DNA from: Flavobacteriaceae bacterium
GTDB taxonomy: Bacteria; Bacteroidota; Bacteroidia; Flavobacteriales; Flavobacteriaceae
DNA length: 5,140 nt
Assembly (NCBI GenBank): GCA_016763215.1
Contig: JAESUF010000227.1
Location: 1-5,140 of the forward strand
Direction of reading: 5' to 3'
A model generated the notes under the pieces. The model saw only the letters and a program-made list of their open reading frames with translations. It was not told where the DNA came from and did no database searches. Positions 3,849-5,140 of the stretch are shown piece by piece; positions within the stretch are counted from its first letter, which is position 1; every line of letters begins with the position of its first letter. The position numbers and the translations under genes were made by a program.

Positions 3849-5140
3849 ATGAAAACAAAGTTTTTACTACTTGTATCACTTCTTTTTGTCTCTTTAGGCT
3901 TTTCACAGAAAAAGTGGACATTAAAAGAATGTGTCGATCACGCATTAACAAACAATATTACGATTAAACAGAACCTGTTAAATGTAGAGCTAGCCAAATT
4001 GAACGTCGAGACAGCAAAAGGTAACTTTTTACCAAGTCTTAACGCCTCTACTGGAGGAAATTTATCCTTTGGATCTGGTTTTGATCCAGTAACACAGAAT
4101 AGGGTTTCCAATACTTTATATGGAGGTTCTTTCTCTTTGAATAGTGGAGTCACAGTATTTAATGGTTATCGGAATTTAAATACATTCAAACAAGCTCAAC
4201 TAGGGGTAGAATCTAGCAAGTTAGATTTAGAAAAAATACAAAATGACATTTCTTTATTTGTTGTAAACGGTTACCTAAACATCCTTTTTGCAAAAGAAAG
4301 TTTAAATGTCGCTAAGGTACAAGCTGAGATAAGTAAGAAACAGGTAGAAGCAGCAAAAGAAAAATACGATGCTGGTGTGACTGCAAAAGGAGACTTGTTA
4401 AACGCTCAATCTACTGCAGCCACAGATCAACAAAATGTAATTACCAATGAAAATACATTAACAATTGCATTATTGAATTTAACGCAAACATTACAAGTTC
4501 CTTCACAAAATTTTGATATATTGAACATTAATGTCGGTAGCCCATCCGCAGCTTTATTATATGACAATTCAGATGTGGTATATCAAAAAGCATTAACCAA
4601 TCAACCACAAATTAAAAGAGCTCAACTAGCAATAGACAATGCAAATCTGAATATCGAAATTGCAAAAGGTTCTTACCTTCCTTCTATTTCTGCTTCTGCA
4701 AATGCAGGCACAAATTACGGGTTCGATTTAGACCTTCCAGCTGGTGCTCAAAACACAAAATTCTTGACTCAGTTGAACGATAATTTCGGATATGGTTTAG
4801 GTTTTAATGTTAGTGTCCCTATTTTTAATAGAACACAAACAAAAACAAACATAGCTCGTCAATTCGTTAATAGAGAAGTTAGTAAGGTTGCTTTAGACAA
4901 TCAAAAACTACAATTACAACAAACTATTGAGCAAGCTTTTGTCGATTCAAAAGCTGCAGCAAAAGCGTATGAAGCATCAAGTATATCTTTAGAAGCTCAA
5001 AAAGAAGCTTTTAAGAATGCTCAAGAAAGCTATAATTTAGGAGCAATGACACTCTTCGATTTTGATTTAGTAAGAAATAGATTAGTGGGTGCGGAGTCTG
5101 CTCTAATAAGAGCAAAATACAACTACGTGTTTAAAACCAA
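3849..5140 (+). CDS. TolC-family outer-membrane efflux protein, 3' end beyond window
   Basis: An open frame of 430 codons runs to the right edge without a stop. Residues 1-20 form a signal peptide (MKTKFLLLVS..., ending near GFSQ). The mature part starts KWTLKECVDHAL, typical of Bacteroidota TolC proteins. The twofold TolC repeat is visible in three places: AKGNFLPSLNAS (56-67) with AKGSYLPSISAS (272-283); VTVFNGYRN (101-109) with VPIFNRTQT (323-331); and EKYDAGVTAKGDLLNAQS (171-188) with ESYNLGAMTLFDFDLVRN (393-410). These mark the two strand-helix halves that form the outer-membrane barrel and periplasmic tunnel in a trimer. Family members here usually end 10-20 residues after KYNYVFKT, so nearly the whole gene is present. 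TolC channels work with an inner-membrane pump and a periplasmic adaptor, often encoded next; those genes are not in view and the substrate cannot be told. It starts 124 bases after the oxidase-assembly operon, probably as its own unit. Confidence 0.93.
   Translation, partial: MKTKFLLLVSLLFVSLGFSQKKWTLKECVDHALTNNITIKQNLLNVELAKLNVETAKGNFLPSLNASTGGNLSFGSGFDPVTQNRVSNTLYGGSFSLNSGVTVFNGYRNLNTFKQAQLGVESSKLDLEKIQNDISLFVVNGYLNILFAKESLNVAKVQAEISKKQVEAAKEKYDAGVTAKGDLLNAQSTAATDQQNVITNENTLTIALLNLTQTLQVPSQNFDILNINVGSPSAALLYDNSDVVYQKALTNQPQIKRAQLAIDNANLNIEIAKGSYLPSISASANAGTNYGFDLDLPAGAQNTKFLTQLNDNFGYGLGFNVSVPIFNRTQTKTNIARQFVNREVSKVALDNQKLQLQQTIEQAFVDSKAAAKAYEASSISLEAQKEAFKNAQESYNLGAMTLFDFDLVRNRLVGAESALIRAKYNYVFKT

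Noticed and set aside
3721..3951. Minus-strand 76-codon frame across the tolC leader
   Set aside because: It overlaps the tolC signal peptide antisense, shows no recognisable motif and has no supporting context.
3938..4153. Minus-strand 71-codon frame inside the tolC-like gene
   Set aside because: Antisense to conserved TolC coding sequence; a composition artefact.

Overview
The window most likely comes from an AT-rich member of the Bacteroidota, probably class Flavobacteriia. The evidence is the aa3-type oxidase gene order, a subunit III with a long hydrophilic insertion, promoter-like TAnnTTTG boxes, absent Shine-Dalgarno sequences and protein families typical of marine or environmental flavobacteria. 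Almost everything in the middle of the window serves cytochrome c oxidase structure or assembly.

Layout. Bases 1-225 form an abnormal left edge. On the minus strand is the first 22 codons of a subunit III gene that runs off the window. Head to head with it, on the plus strand, is only the last ~45 codons of a second, shorter subunit III gene. In flavobacteria these two genes normally follow each other on one strand, so a junction (real inversion or chimeric assembly) lies at about 68-99. After a 50-base gap come an intact long subunit III gene (278-1261) and a subunit IV gene (1282-1623), closed by a perfect 17-bp hairpin terminator (1632-1668).

Only 22 bases after the terminator a tight four-gene unit begins. 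It encodes a degenerate Sco-like membrane protein without copper ligands (1691-2347), a true Sco1/SenC copper chaperone (2340-2987), a DUF420 (YozB/CtaM-like) membrane protein (2980-3507) and a 74-residue membrane protein with an exported CxxC motif (3500-3724). All three internal gene boundaries are 8-base overlaps of the form ATGnnTAA. Together these genes look like a module that delivers copper to, and assembles, the oxidase encoded just upstream. Oxidase subunits I and II are not in the window.

After a 124-base non-coding gap with a possible promoter, a TolC-family outer-membrane efflux gene starts at 3849. It runs off the right edge about 10-20 residues before its expected end and is probably the first gene of a separate export operon.

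No RNA genes, CRISPR arrays, insertion sequences or phage genes were seen. The most unusual parts are the left-edge junction, the ligand-less Sco paralogue paired with a real Sco, and the small CxxC protein. None of these amounts to a demonstrated new system.
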